35,614 nucleotides of DNA from Flavobacteriales bacterium. GTDB taxonomy: Bacteria > Bacteroidota > Bacteroidia > Flavobacteriales_D > Crocinitomicaceae. The number at the start of each line of letters is the position of its first letter. The first letter of the stretch is position 1. A model generated the notes under the pieces. That model saw nothing but the letters and a program-made list of their open reading frames with translations, had not been told where the DNA came from and did not search any database. Both the position numbers and the translations under genes were made by a program. Location of the stretch: NCBI GenBank assembly GCA_015665275.1, contig JADFAL010000035.1, positions 1 to 35,614 on the forward strand. The letters run 5' to 3'. Positions 1 to 6,465 of the stretch are shown here, piece after piece.

Positions 1-427
1 GTAATGTATGTCCGCTGGCAGTGATCAGATCGTCTCCAATTTTCTCGGTCAGATAGGGGTGCTGTTCCGTGGTAATTACCTGTGTCGTATCATCTGGCAA
101 GGTAATCGGCGTTCCATCATAATTTTTATGTAGGATGGGCTTCACATTCGTTCCGCTACAATCGGGCGCTGTATCCATGTGCGAACAGAAACAAATTGTT
201 GGCAAATTAGCATTGTCGGTATTGTTCGGGATAGTAGCAAAAACATATCCCCACTCGTCCATTTCAGCATCATCAATCCCTAAACCTTTCAATTCCTCTA
301 CCAGAACACGACCAAGGTCTTTTTGTATTTCTGAAGATGGGAAAGTGGTAGATGTTGGGTCGGCCGTAGTGTCAATTTGCACGTATTTCATCAAGCGTTC
401 CGCAACGGTGGATTGGTAATTTTTCAT
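1..427 (-). CDS. pepT: Peptidase T (tripeptide aminopeptidase), N-terminal part
   Basis: This is a zinc-dependent M20-family exopeptidase that removes the N-terminal residue from tripeptides in the cytoplasm. The gene runs off the left edge, so only the first 142 codons are visible of a family length of about 410. The start MKNYQSTVAERLMKYVQIDT matches the PepT opening. The metal-site motif CSHMDTAPD lies at residues 81-89, with H83 and D85 as the expected metal ligand and catalytic-site Asp. The end of the visible part (EQHPYLTEKIGDDLITASGHTL) also fits PepT better than other M20 peptidases. A -7 promoter box lies 17 nt upstream of the ATG and the ndk gene lies behind it on the same strand, separated by a terminator and a palindrome, so pepT is probably its own transcription unit. 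Confidence 0.93.
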   Translation of the reverse strand, partial: MKNYQSTVAERLMKYVQIDTTADPTSTTFPSSEIQKDLGRVLVEELKGLGIDDAEMDEWGYVFATIPNNTDNANLPTICFCSHMDTAPDCSGTNVKPILHKNYDGTPITLPDDTTQVITTEQHPYLTEKIGDDLITASGHTL

Positions 428-444
428 GAGGTTTTGTTTGGAGT

Positions 445-452
445 CAAAAGTA
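445..452 (-). promoter_or_regulatory. Bacteroidota -7 promoter box for pepT
   Basis: The minus strand reads TACTTTTG, an exact match to the Bacteroidota -7 consensus TAnnTTTG, 17 nt before the pepT ATG. I see no convincing -33 element. The motif is short, so this rests on position plus consensus. Confidence 0.55.
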
Positions 453-489
453 GTGGTTTCCAAAGAAAAAACGACGTTGATCTATTGAG

Positions 490-513
490 CTATTTAGCCA
501 ATTGGCTAAATAG
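490..513. repeat. Perfect 24-bp palindrome, copy 1 of a three-copy family
   Basis: The half-site CTATTTAGCCAA is followed directly by its exact reverse complement TTGGCTAAATAG. Near-identical copies lie at 18574-18597 and 30291-30314. This copy lies 37 nt upstream of the pepT -7 box and 72 nt from the A-tract of the ndk terminator. Function unknown: it could be a protein-binding dyad, a DNA-structure element or a dispersed intergenic repeat. Confidence 0.85.
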
Positions 514-585
514 TAAATTTGCAAAGGCTTTGAATCGCGAATTTTAATTCCGAACTCCTTTAGTCAATCCCAATTCATTTAACAC

Positions 586-612
586 AAAAAAAGCTCCCAG
601 AAGGGAGCTTTT
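586..612 (-). terminator. Rho-independent terminator of ndk
   Basis: A perfect 10-bp stem (AAAAGCTCCC at 589-598 pairing with GGGAGCTTTT at 603-612) encloses a 4-nt loop. Read on the minus strand it is followed by a run of T residues. It lies 22 bp past the ndk stop codon. Confidence 0.88.
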
Positions 613-634
613 CATATCATCAAGTTCAATGTTC

Positions 635-1054
635 TTAGTGAATCTCGTCAGCTGAGAAGTGGAAGTTTCCTTCGATTTCTGCATTTTCATCGGAATCAGA
701 TCCGTGAACTGCGTTACGCCCAATAGATTCAGCATACAATTTACGAACGGTTCCTTCAGCAGCCTCTGCAGGATTTGTAGCTCCGATCAAAGCACGGAAA
801 TCTTCAACAGCGTTATCCTTTTCCAAGATAGCAGCAACGATAGGTCCAGAAGTCATATATTCAACCAACTCCCCGTAGAACGGACGCTCAGCGTGTACTT
901 CGTAGAATTTCTGTGCTTGCTCCTCGCTCAATTGCGTGTATTTCATTGCCTTTACTGAGAATCCAGCATCAATGATCATATCGATGATTTTACCCATGTG
1001 CCCGTTTTCAATTGCGTCAGGCTTTAGCATTGTAAATGTTCTGTTTGTTGCCAT
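635..1054 (-). CDS. ndk: Nucleoside diphosphate kinase
   Basis: Ndk transfers the gamma-phosphate of ATP to nucleoside diphosphates through a phosphohistidine and so balances cytoplasmic NTP pools. The 139-residue length is typical. The N-terminus [15 protein letters not shown] carries the conserved TLKPDA-type motif, and the active-site motif NAVHGSDS places the catalytic histidine at H117, the same number as in E. coli Ndk. A -7 box lies 33 nt upstream of the ATG and a strong terminator follows the stop, so the gene looks monocistronic. The start is secure because an N-terminal extension would break the family alignment. Confidence 0.98.
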   Translation of the reverse strand: MATNRTFTMLKPDAIENGHMGKIIDMIIDAGFSVKAMKYTQLSEEQAQKFYEVHAERPFYGELVEYMTSGPIVAAILEKDNAVEDFRALIGATNPAEAAEGTVRKLYAESIGRNAVHGSDSDENAEIEGNFHFSADEIH

Positions 1055-1087
1055 ATCTTTCTAAAATTAGAGTCTTAAAATTTGGCG

Positions 1088-1095
1088 CAAAGATA
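1088..1095 (-). promoter_or_regulatory. Bacteroidota -7 promoter box for ndk
   Basis: The minus strand reads TATCTTTG, an exact TAnnTTTG match, 33 nt upstream of the ndk ATG in an otherwise AT-rich leader. Confidence 0.65.
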
Positions 1096-1178
1096 ACGAA
1101 TTCTTGAAGTTCGACACCTTATGTTAACCGAGTGAATGTTATTATTGGGTTAAATTCGTTACATCAAACTCGATTTAC

Positions 1179-1760
1179 ATGCGCTTTCTTACAATTCTGG
1201 GGCTCTTAATTTCAATGTTTTCATGCACCAGTGATAAAGCAGTTTCGGTGGCCGAAGACTCAAATAGGTGGGGCGAAACATCTCAATTATCGGCAGTAGA
1301 TAAGGACAACATTAAGCGGGTTGTTTTGGCGGTTTATGCTTTGGATTACCGATTTCAAGAAAAGGATTTGGACGTGGCAGAATTTCTTTCTCCAGGACTA
1401 CTGAAACTCTGTGTTCTGGTAAAAGCTGCTGAACAGCAATCTGCAGAACTTACTCCAACTGGAGAAAAACCGGCAATAGTTGAAGGGGAGATATTTGCAA
1501 GTTTGTACGAAGGGTATCAAGATGTAAAAATCATTGATTTGAAGAAGGATGGTGAGTCTTGCATCGCAACTGTTGAATTCAGTCACGCCTATGATGCGTC
1601 TTCTCCGAAAGAAATATGGCAAGACCACCTAGTATTGACACTATATAAAGGTGAGTGGAAATTGGATAATGTTCTTTACAGAGAAGGAAGAAACTACCCG
1701 AAAGATCTCAAGACCTATCTGCGCAATTTCTATACGCAACACTACATTTCGGAAGAATAG
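1179..1760 (+). CDS. Putative lipoprotein, possibly DUF3828/NTF2-like
   Basis: The 193-residue protein has a short lipoprotein signal peptide (MRFLTILGLLISMFSC) with the acylated cysteine at residue 16, so it should be membrane-anchored outside the cytoplasm. The mature part has an N-terminal helical stretch (DNIKRVVLAVYALDYRF), a middle region resembling 'ylspgLlkl', and a C-terminal beta-rich part ending in a W-K-L-D-N-V-L-Y strand. That layout resembles DUF3828/NTF2-like lipoproteins, but the assignment rests on pattern memory only. It sits alone after the divergent ndk promoter and is followed by a small hairpin with a T-run. No catalytic residues are recognisable. Confidence 0.75.
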   Translation: MRFLTILGLLISMFSCTSDKAVSVAEDSNRWGETSQLSAVDKDNIKRVVLAVYALDYRFQEKDLDVAEFLSPGLLKLCVLVKAAEQQSAELTPTGEKPAIVEGEIFASLYEGYQDVKIIDLKKDGESCIATVEFSHAYDASSPKEIWQDHLVLTLYKGEWKLDNVLYREGRNYPKDLKTYLRNFYTQHYISEE

Positions 1761-1768
1761 ATAATATT

Positions 1769-1790
1769 GTTAGATTTGTCTAACTTTTTT
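1769..1790 (+). terminator. Small hairpin with T6 run overlapping a promoter-like box
   Basis: GTTAGA (1769-1774) pairs with TCTAAC (1779-1784) around a TTTG loop and is followed by six T residues, as in a weak terminator for the preceding lipoprotein gene. The same bases contain TAGATTTG (1771-1778), an exact TAnnTTTG match 31 nt before the ZIP transporter ATG. The site may therefore be a promoter with an overlapping dyad operator instead of, or as well as, a terminator. Confidence 0.5.
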
Positions 1791-1809
1791 ATTTGAGCGA
1801 CACAATAAA

Positions 1810-2643
1810 ATGACTTTCTGGGAACAACTCGTACAATACTTTTCTGACATTGATCCTGTTCTTGCAGCGTTATATGCAACAACATTTACGTGGCTTTTGA
1901 CTGCCGCTGGAGCCAGTTTAGTGTTTTTCTTCAAATCAATGAATCGTGGTGTTTTGGATGCCATGCTAGGATTTACCGGAGGAGTTATGGTGGCGGCAAG
2001 TTTTTGGTCGTTGCTAGCGCCAGCGATTGAAATGTCCGAACGCATGTATCCCGCCATGAAATGGATGCCGGCCGCTGTCGGATTCTTATTTGGAGCATTA
2101 TTCATCTTTGGATTGGACAAAGTAATGCCGCACTTGCACATCAATTTTGGGGAAGACGAAAAAGAAGGGATGAAAACCCAATGGCACCGAACTACGCTTT
2201 TGGTGTTGGCAATCACACTTCACAATATTCCTGAAGGATTGGCAGTCGGAGTATTATTCGGTGGAGCGGCCCATGGCATTGAAGGAGCGACAATTGCAGG
2301 TGCAATCACCTTGGCTATCGGAATTGGGATTCAAAATTTCCCTGAAGGATTTGCGGTGGCCATGCCTCTGCGCCGACAGGGGGTAAGTCGAAGAAAAAGT
2401 TTTTGGTACGGACAACTTTCTGCTATTGTAGAACCTGTTTTTGGAGTTTTAGGAGCTGTTGCGGTTGTATATATGGAGCCCATTCTTCCGTTTGCTTTGG
2501 CATTTGCTGCTGGTGCAATGATTTATGTCGTAGTGGAAGAGGTGATTCCGGAAACCCAGCGCGATAAATTTACAGATGTCGCTGTGCTCGGCTTTATAGG
2601 CGGATTTCTCGTAATGATGATCTTGGATGTAGGGCTCGGTTAG
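1810..2643 (+). CDS. ZIP-family metal transporter (ZupT/GufA-like)
   Basis: This polytopic inner-membrane protein of 277 residues is predicted to import divalent metals such as zinc or iron. Its ZIP hallmarks are H138-N-I-P-E-G in one transmembrane helix and Q175-N-F-P-E-G in the next, which form the binuclear metal site. They are followed by the conserved Q-L-S-A-I-V-E-P-V-F helix. The central loop (about residues 100-128) holds DKVMPHLHINFGEDE, a His/acid-rich stretch typical of the variable metal-binding loop. The length suits bacterial GufA/ZupT proteins. Neighbours do not identify the metal. A dyad overlapping a promoter-like box lies 31 nt upstream and may be a regulator site. Confidence 0.92.
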   Translation: MTFWEQLVQYFSDIDPVLAALYATTFTWLLTAAGASLVFFFKSMNRGVLDAMLGFTGGVMVAASFWSLLAPAIEMSERMYPAMKWMPAAVGFLFGALFIFGLDKVMPHLHINFGEDEKEGMKTQWHRTTLLVLAITLHNIPEGLAVGVLFGGAAHGIEGATIAGAITLAIGIGIQNFPEGFAVAMPLRRQGVSRRKSFWYGQLSAIVEPVFGVLGAVAVVYMEPILPFALAFAAGAMIYVVVEEVIPETQRDKFTDVAVLGFIGGFLVMMILDVGLG

Positions 2644-2721
2644 CACTACGTAGAAACCACAAAAATTCACTTTTTAACAATATTTTTAGAATAAACGCAT
2701 TGCTAGTTCGTTTTTCTACTA

Positions 2722-2729
2722 TACATTTG
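2722..2729 (+). promoter_or_regulatory. Candidate -7 promoter box upstream of the outer-membrane protein gene
   Basis: TACATTTG fits TAnnTTTG, 155 nt before the ATG at 2885. A transcript from here would have a leader of roughly 150 nt that includes the hairpin at 2800-2836. Confidence 0.4.
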
Positions 2730-2799
2730 TTTACAACAAAGACGGATAAAGTTCTATTTATCGTTTTTGGGGTTTTATAGTTTTAGCATGGTTTAGCAG

Positions 2800-2841
2800 A
2801 AAGAGGAAGAGGTTTCACATAAACTTGTTCCTCTTTTTGTT
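2800..2841 (+). terminator. Hairpin with T-rich tail between the ZIP gene and the barrel gene
   Basis: AAAGAGGAA (2800-2808) pairs perfectly with TTCCTCTTT (2828-2836), with a short inner GTTT/AAAC stem, followed by a T-rich run. It may end the ZIP transcript about 160 nt past its stop, or act as an attenuator in the leader of the downstream gene, since a promoter-like box precedes it at 2722. Confidence 0.6.
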
Positions 2842-2884
2842 TTTAGACTTTTCTTGTACATTAGAGGAGAATTTAAACCGAAAC

Positions 2885-4375
2885 ATGAGATCTTTACTAC
2901 TTACCCTCGCACTTACATTTTCAGGATTCGTATCATTTTCGCAAACACAAGGTATTTCATATACCGCTGTTGGGCGAGGTGTAGCAACCACATTCGTCAC
3001 AGATTATCATACATTAGGAATTAACTCTTCGGCGCTAGGTTGGGGGAATGAATACGGTAAACGAACGACAATGGGAACCACTGAGTTCAACCTTGGGTTC
3101 TATTCTGACTCACTCGATGCCGATAAGTTGAAATCCTTGTATTCGGCAATTCGTAATCAAATTCGTGACAAAGATGAAGAGCCCGCCGATTGGCAAACAC
3201 AGCAACAAAACGCTCGTGATTACTTGGAATCTGGTATTGCAATTGATGCGAGTTACAATTGGATGGGAATGTCCTATTACAATGAGAAATTAGGAGGTAT
3301 TGCCTTTAACATTGGTGAGCACTACAACTGGTATTCTAAACTTAGCCAGCAAACAAGTTCATTGATCTTCGAAGGGAGATTATCCGATTACTTTGACCAA
3401 TTAACCATTGTTGTTGGAACAGATACCTCGGTGATTGCCAATGACCCTAATTTGAGTGAAGATACGTTGGCAGCTGCAATTGCAGGAACTATTTCAGTGC
3501 CGCTTCCATTGGGAGAAATTACAAATGGATCAAAAATCAAGTTTACTTGGAACCGCCATTATAACCTCGGATACGGACGAAAGTTGTTCGGAGATGATTC
3601 TACGTTCGCTATCTACGGGGGAATCGGCGGTCGATTCATTCAATCTATGGCAATGATGGACTTGCAATCAGATGAAAACGGAATTCGAGCATATTCATCT
3701 ATTTCACCAAGTTACGATATTGATTACGGTGCAATTGCCAACTTTAACCCTTCAACGTTTACAGGTAGCGGAGTTATTCCCAAACCAGTGGGTACTGGAT
3801 TCGGAGTAGATTTTTCCGCAAGTGCAAGAATTGGCAATTTCCTCACAGTAAGTGCTGCGGTCAACAATATTGGATCCGTTACGTATACTAGAAACGTATA
3901 TCGCGTTAAGGACTCATTAGTAGGTTCCCTAGATCTAGCGGGATTGAGCGATGCAAACGTCACCAATTCAGTTGAGCAATTACTTCAAGACGGGGGAATC
4001 CTAGTTTTGGAAGGAGAAGAAAAGTTCAAAGTGAACAATGCTGCAAACTTCCGATTGGGGGGTGATGTTAACCTTTGGAAGAAAGTGAGAATTGGAGTTG
4101 ATATAGTAGCACCATTCGATCGTGATAATCCAGGAAGCTTAGCAAATGCAGTGTACTCCTTTGGAGGAGAAGTTCGACCGGTTAAATGGTTGTCGTTAAG
4201 CGCTGGTTACTTCGGTGGAGGGATTTATGCACACAACGTTCCTGTAGGAATCAACTTTATTTTGGGTGGAGGAACCTATGAATTTGGTATTTCTTCGCGA
4301 GATGCGCTAACGTTCTTCTTGGAAAATTCTAACAGCATTTCCACAGCGTTCGGATTCGCTCGTGTTCGATTCTAA
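2885..4375 (+). CDS. Outer-membrane beta-barrel protein, DUF5723-like
   Basis: I chose the ATG at 2885 (496 residues) because it gives a clean signal peptide, MRSLLLTLALTFSGFVSFSQ; an in-frame ATG 60 bp upstream would add a mismatching leader and overlap the hairpin. The mature protein is rich in alternating beta strands with many Gly and aromatic residues and ends in an aromatic (FARVRF), typical of outer-membrane barrels. The layout (early 'NSSALG' segment, then repeated 'GxGGRF' and 'VSAAVNNIG' strands) resembles the Bacteroidota DUF5723 family. The function is unknown. A second protein of this type is encoded at 24840-26063. The 3' end overlaps the convergent Nudix gene by 4 bp. Confidence 0.8.
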   Translation: MRSLLLTLALTFSGFVSFSQTQGISYTAVGRGVATTFVTDYHTLGINSSALGWGNEYGKRTTMGTTEFNLGFYSDSLDADKLKSLYSAIRNQIRDKDEEPADWQTQQQNARDYLESGIAIDASYNWMGMSYYNEKLGGIAFNIGEHYNWYSKLSQQTSSLIFEGRLSDYFDQLTIVVGTDTSVIANDPNLSEDTLAAAIAGTISVPLPLGEITNGSKIKFTWNRHYNLGYGRKLFGDDSTFAIYGGIGGRFIQSMAMMDLQSDENGIRAYSSISPSYDIDYGAIANFNPSTFTGSGVIPKPVGTGFGVDFSASARIGNFLTVSAAVNNIGSVTYTRNVYRVKDSLVGSLDLAGLSDANVTNSVEQLLQDGGILVLEGEEKFKVNNAANFRLGGDVNLWKKVRIGVDIVAPFDRDNPGSLANAVYSFGGEVRPVKWLSLSAGYFGGGIYAHNVPVGINFILGGGTYEFGISSRDALTFFLENSNSISTAFGFARVRF

Positions 4376-5007
4376 ATCTGACGCAGTATCGTACGAAACT
4401 CGGAAAGGATCATTCCAGTGGCTCCCCAAACGATCTTGTCTTCTATGGCAAAGTAGGGAACGTTCTTTTGTTTGAATCCGTTTCCGAAATTCATATCCGT
4501 ATAGTTAATGCTATCGGCCTCCAGCAGTCGCGATACGTTAAACGGAATAATTTCATCAACCTCGCGTTCATCTGGAATCAAATCTGGTAAGGAATCCACA
4601 GCGAATAAATGAGGTGAAACGATGAACTTACTGGTAGGAATATAAACATCTGTCAATCGCCCTAAGAGGGATAGGTCCTCCATTGGAATAGCCACTTCCT
4701 CCATGCATTCGCGGCGCGCTGTAAATTCAATATTTGGATCTTCAGGATCTCGCTTACCGCCAGGAAAAGCAATTTGCCGACTGTGCACGCCTTCATAAAA
4801 CGGTCGCTGAATTAAAAGACTCATCAACTCATTTCCATCTTCGTACAAGACCATGGCAACTGCAGATTGGCGAAAATCCTGTGCATTCATTTTAACTTGA
4901 CTGGAAAATGGACGGTTGACGGGCATTAAATCCGAATGAGCTTGTTCACCCGGCAAGTTGTTAGTTGTGATGTTCCGAAGAGCTGAAATCCTTTCCGAAA
5001 AGGTCAT
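4372..5007 (-). CDS. Nudix hydrolase, CoA pyrophosphatase-like (NudL type)
   Basis: The 211-residue cytoplasmic protein is predicted to hydrolyse CoA or CoA thioesters to phosphopantetheine and 3',5'-ADP. The CoA-type signature LLIQRPFYEGVHSRQIAFPGG spans residues 64-84 and runs into the Nudix box at 84-106, where R99-E100 and E103-E104 supply the metal-binding acids. The 'DPEDPN' spacing inside the box matches the NudL/YeaB subgroup rather than MutT. The start codon overlaps the stop of the upstream lipoprotein gene by one base, suggesting translational coupling, and the 3' end overlaps the convergent barrel gene by 4 bp. Substrate assignment is by family and not proven. Confidence 0.85.
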   Translation of the reverse strand: MTFSERISALRNITTNNLPGEQAHSDLMPVNRPFSSQVKMNAQDFRQSAVAMVLYEDGNELMSLLIQRPFYEGVHSRQIAFPGGKRDPEDPNIEFTARRECMEEVAIPMEDLSLLGRLTDVYIPTSKFIVSPHLFAVDSLPDLIPDEREVDEIIPFNVSRLLEADSINYTDMNFGNGFKQKNVPYFAIEDKIVWGATGMILSEFRTILRQI

Positions 5008-5669
5008 TACTGGTAGATGGATGAAATAATTTCGATGAAGTCATCATACAGATACCCCATATTTTCTTCCTTTCCAATGAGCTGCACTACGTAGATTTCA
5101 CCGTTGATGTCAAGAGATGCCATGAAGTACGTATTTGCAGCAAGGCCGCTATAATTTTCACCGGAAATCGTTTGCATAACTCCGGGGAACCCCACAGATT
5201 CAGGAACGGCCTTTTTAATACTGATGGTCGCCTCCTCAAGTGAAGCATTCCGTTTGATTGCATAGTTGTCGTGAACGGCATCTAAGAGTGAAATCTCGTT
5301 GTCGAATTGGTAGCGAATTCCTTCCGCTTCAACATCATTAAAGCGTTCAATGCTGAAATATAAATTCAATTCATCAATTGACTTTACCTCGAAATCTTCA
5401 GCAAGGACAAAGTCACTGTAATACGATTGAAGAAAAAGGTTCGAAAGACGGTAACGAATACCGCTAAAAGTGAAGCGCTGCGAGTTCGGGAGATCCATGT
5501 TATTCTTTTGAATCCTCTCTAAATCTGACATGTACACTGCCGCTGTTGGTTCCTCATCACGCGGACATCCGGTGAGAAGGAAAGAAGCTAAAACCAGTGA
5601 AAAAAGAATCTGAATCTTCACAGAACGAATATACAATTTAATTCTCTTTGAAAAGAGAGATGAGTCCAA
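5007..5669 (-). CDS. Putative lipoprotein of unknown function
   Basis: The longest frame gives 220 residues, but the first 16 (MDSSLFSKRIKLYIRS) are basic and unlike a signal peptide. A GTG at 5621 would give VKIQILFSLVLASFLLTGC, a compact lipoprotein signal with the lipid-modified cysteine at position 19; I think this is the likelier start. The mature part begins PRDEEPTAAVYMSD and contains an alpha/beta region of about 150 residues (ISIKKAVPESVGFPGVMQTISGENYSG and so on) that recalls PsbP-like or serine-hydrolase-accessory lipoproteins, without a firm family. It forms a two-gene unit with the Nudix gene, with stop and start sharing one base. Confidence 0.75.
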   Translation of the reverse strand: MDSSLFSKRIKLYIRSVKIQILFSLVLASFLLTGCPRDEEPTAAVYMSDLERIQKNNMDLPNSQRFTFSGIRYRLSNLFLQSYYSDFVLAEDFEVKSIDELNLYFSIERFNDVEAEGIRYQFDNEISLLDAVHDNYAIKRNASLEEATISIKKAVPESVGFPGVMQTISGENYSGLAANTYFMASLDINGEIYVVQLIGKEENMGYLYDDFIEIISSIYQ

Positions 5670-5680
5670 GCCTCTGGCAT

Positions 5681-5688
5681 TACTTTTG
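5681..5688 (+). promoter_or_regulatory. -7 promoter box for the thioredoxin-like gene
   Basis: TACTTTTG is an exact TAnnTTTG match 35 nt before the ATG at 5724, inside the short divergent intergenic region shared with the minus-strand lipoprotein gene. Confidence 0.55.
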
Positions 5689-5723
5689 TTTTATCTAAGG
5701 ATGAAATTCCTTAAATTTAGGCT

Positions 5724-6296
5724 ATGAAAAATTCCGCAGCATATCTGTTCGCTTTCTTTACACTCATTTCGTTGAGTGCATTTTCTCAAGATGAGTCCGC
5801 CGAAAAAACTATCGACTGGATGACTTTCGAGGAAGCATTGGAAGCATCTGAAACGGAGCCTAAACTTTGGTTTATTGACATGTATACCGATTGGTGCGGT
5901 TGGTGCAAACGAATGGATGCCACGACCTTCAAAGACAAGCACATTATTGAATCGATCAATGAGAATTATTACGCGGTAAAGTTTGACGCCGAGCAAAAAG
6001 AAGATATTATAGTTGGCGACAGTACCTATAGTTTTGTAGCAAACGGAAGACGTGGATATCACGAACTTGCTGCCCAATTAATGAATGGTAAATTGAGTTA
6101 TCCTACGTATGTTTTCTTGAATGAGGATAAGCAAGTATTAACGACAGTGCCCGGTTTCAAAGTGAATAATGAAATGTTACCAATACTTGACTTTATGGCA
6201 CAATGGACACCAGCGAGTACGATTGATTACCGAACGTTTTTAGAGTCATATGAGTCGCCTTACGAAGTTGCAGAAGAGGAAAGCAATGAGGAGTAG
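5724..6296 (+). CDS. Exported thioredoxin-fold protein (Thioredoxin_7/DUF255-like)
   Basis: The 190-residue protein begins with a Sec signal peptide (MKNSAAYLFAFFTLISLSAFSQ), so it acts outside the cytoplasm. A thioredoxin fold follows, with redox motif W57-C58-G59-W60-C61 and the cis-proline strand SYPTYVFLN. The CGWC motif and the 'MYTDWCGWCKRMDATTF' setting fit the thioredoxin_7/DUF255 group, which reduces or isomerises disulfides in envelope proteins. The tail (about residue 165 on) is acidic and low-complexity (EVAEEESNEE). It has its own -7 box and no operon partner; the next gene is 169 bp away beyond a repeat-containing gap. Confidence 0.88.
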   Translation: MKNSAAYLFAFFTLISLSAFSQDESAEKTIDWMTFEEALEASETEPKLWFIDMYTDWCGWCKRMDATTFKDKHIIESINENYYAVKFDAEQKEDIIVGDSTYSFVANGRRGYHELAAQLMNGKLSYPTYVFLNEDKQVLTTVPGFKVNNEMLPILDFMAQWTPASTIDYRTFLESYESPYEVAEEESNEE

Positions 6297-6343
6297 TTGT
6301 GACGTTGTAACTTGTGATACCTGATATTTCGTCTTCTCGACAG

Positions 6344-6395
6344 GCTCGAAGACCTCAGGCTCAGTAAGTCGCAGCTCGAAGACCGTTAGCTCAGT
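6344..6395. repeat. Two 22-bp imperfect direct repeats in the 6297-6465 gap
   Basis: GCTCGAAGACC followed by three variable bases and RGCTCAGT occurs at 6344-6365 and again at 6374-6395, a 30-bp period with 18 of 22 positions identical. A 10-bp palindrome TCAGCGCTGA follows at 6396-6405. The sequence is GC-richer than the flanks. It resembles fragments of dispersed intergenic repeats common in Bacteroidota, but no full element is visible. Confidence 0.7.
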
Positions 6396-6431
6396 TCAGC
6401 GCTGACTAGGTGACCGTATTTGATAAATATT

Positions 6432-6439
6432 TATCTTTG
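6432..6439 (+). promoter_or_regulatory. -7 promoter box for trhO-lgt
   Basis: TATCTTTG is an exact consensus match 26 nt before the trhO ATG, in a locally AT-rich stretch following the GC-richer repeats. Confidence 0.65.
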
Positions 6440-6465
6440 CACTTTCTTACTTCAAAAAACATAGC

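Noticed and set aside
1770-2216. 148-codon minus-strand frame under the ZIP transporter
   Set aside because: Pure antisense of a well-supported membrane-protein gene; the frame stays open because of codon composition.
2825-2884. Upstream in-frame start for the barrel protein at 2885
   Set aside because: The 20 extra residues are not signal-like and would be encoded within the hairpin/T-rich tail; the ATG at 2885 gives a proper signal peptide.
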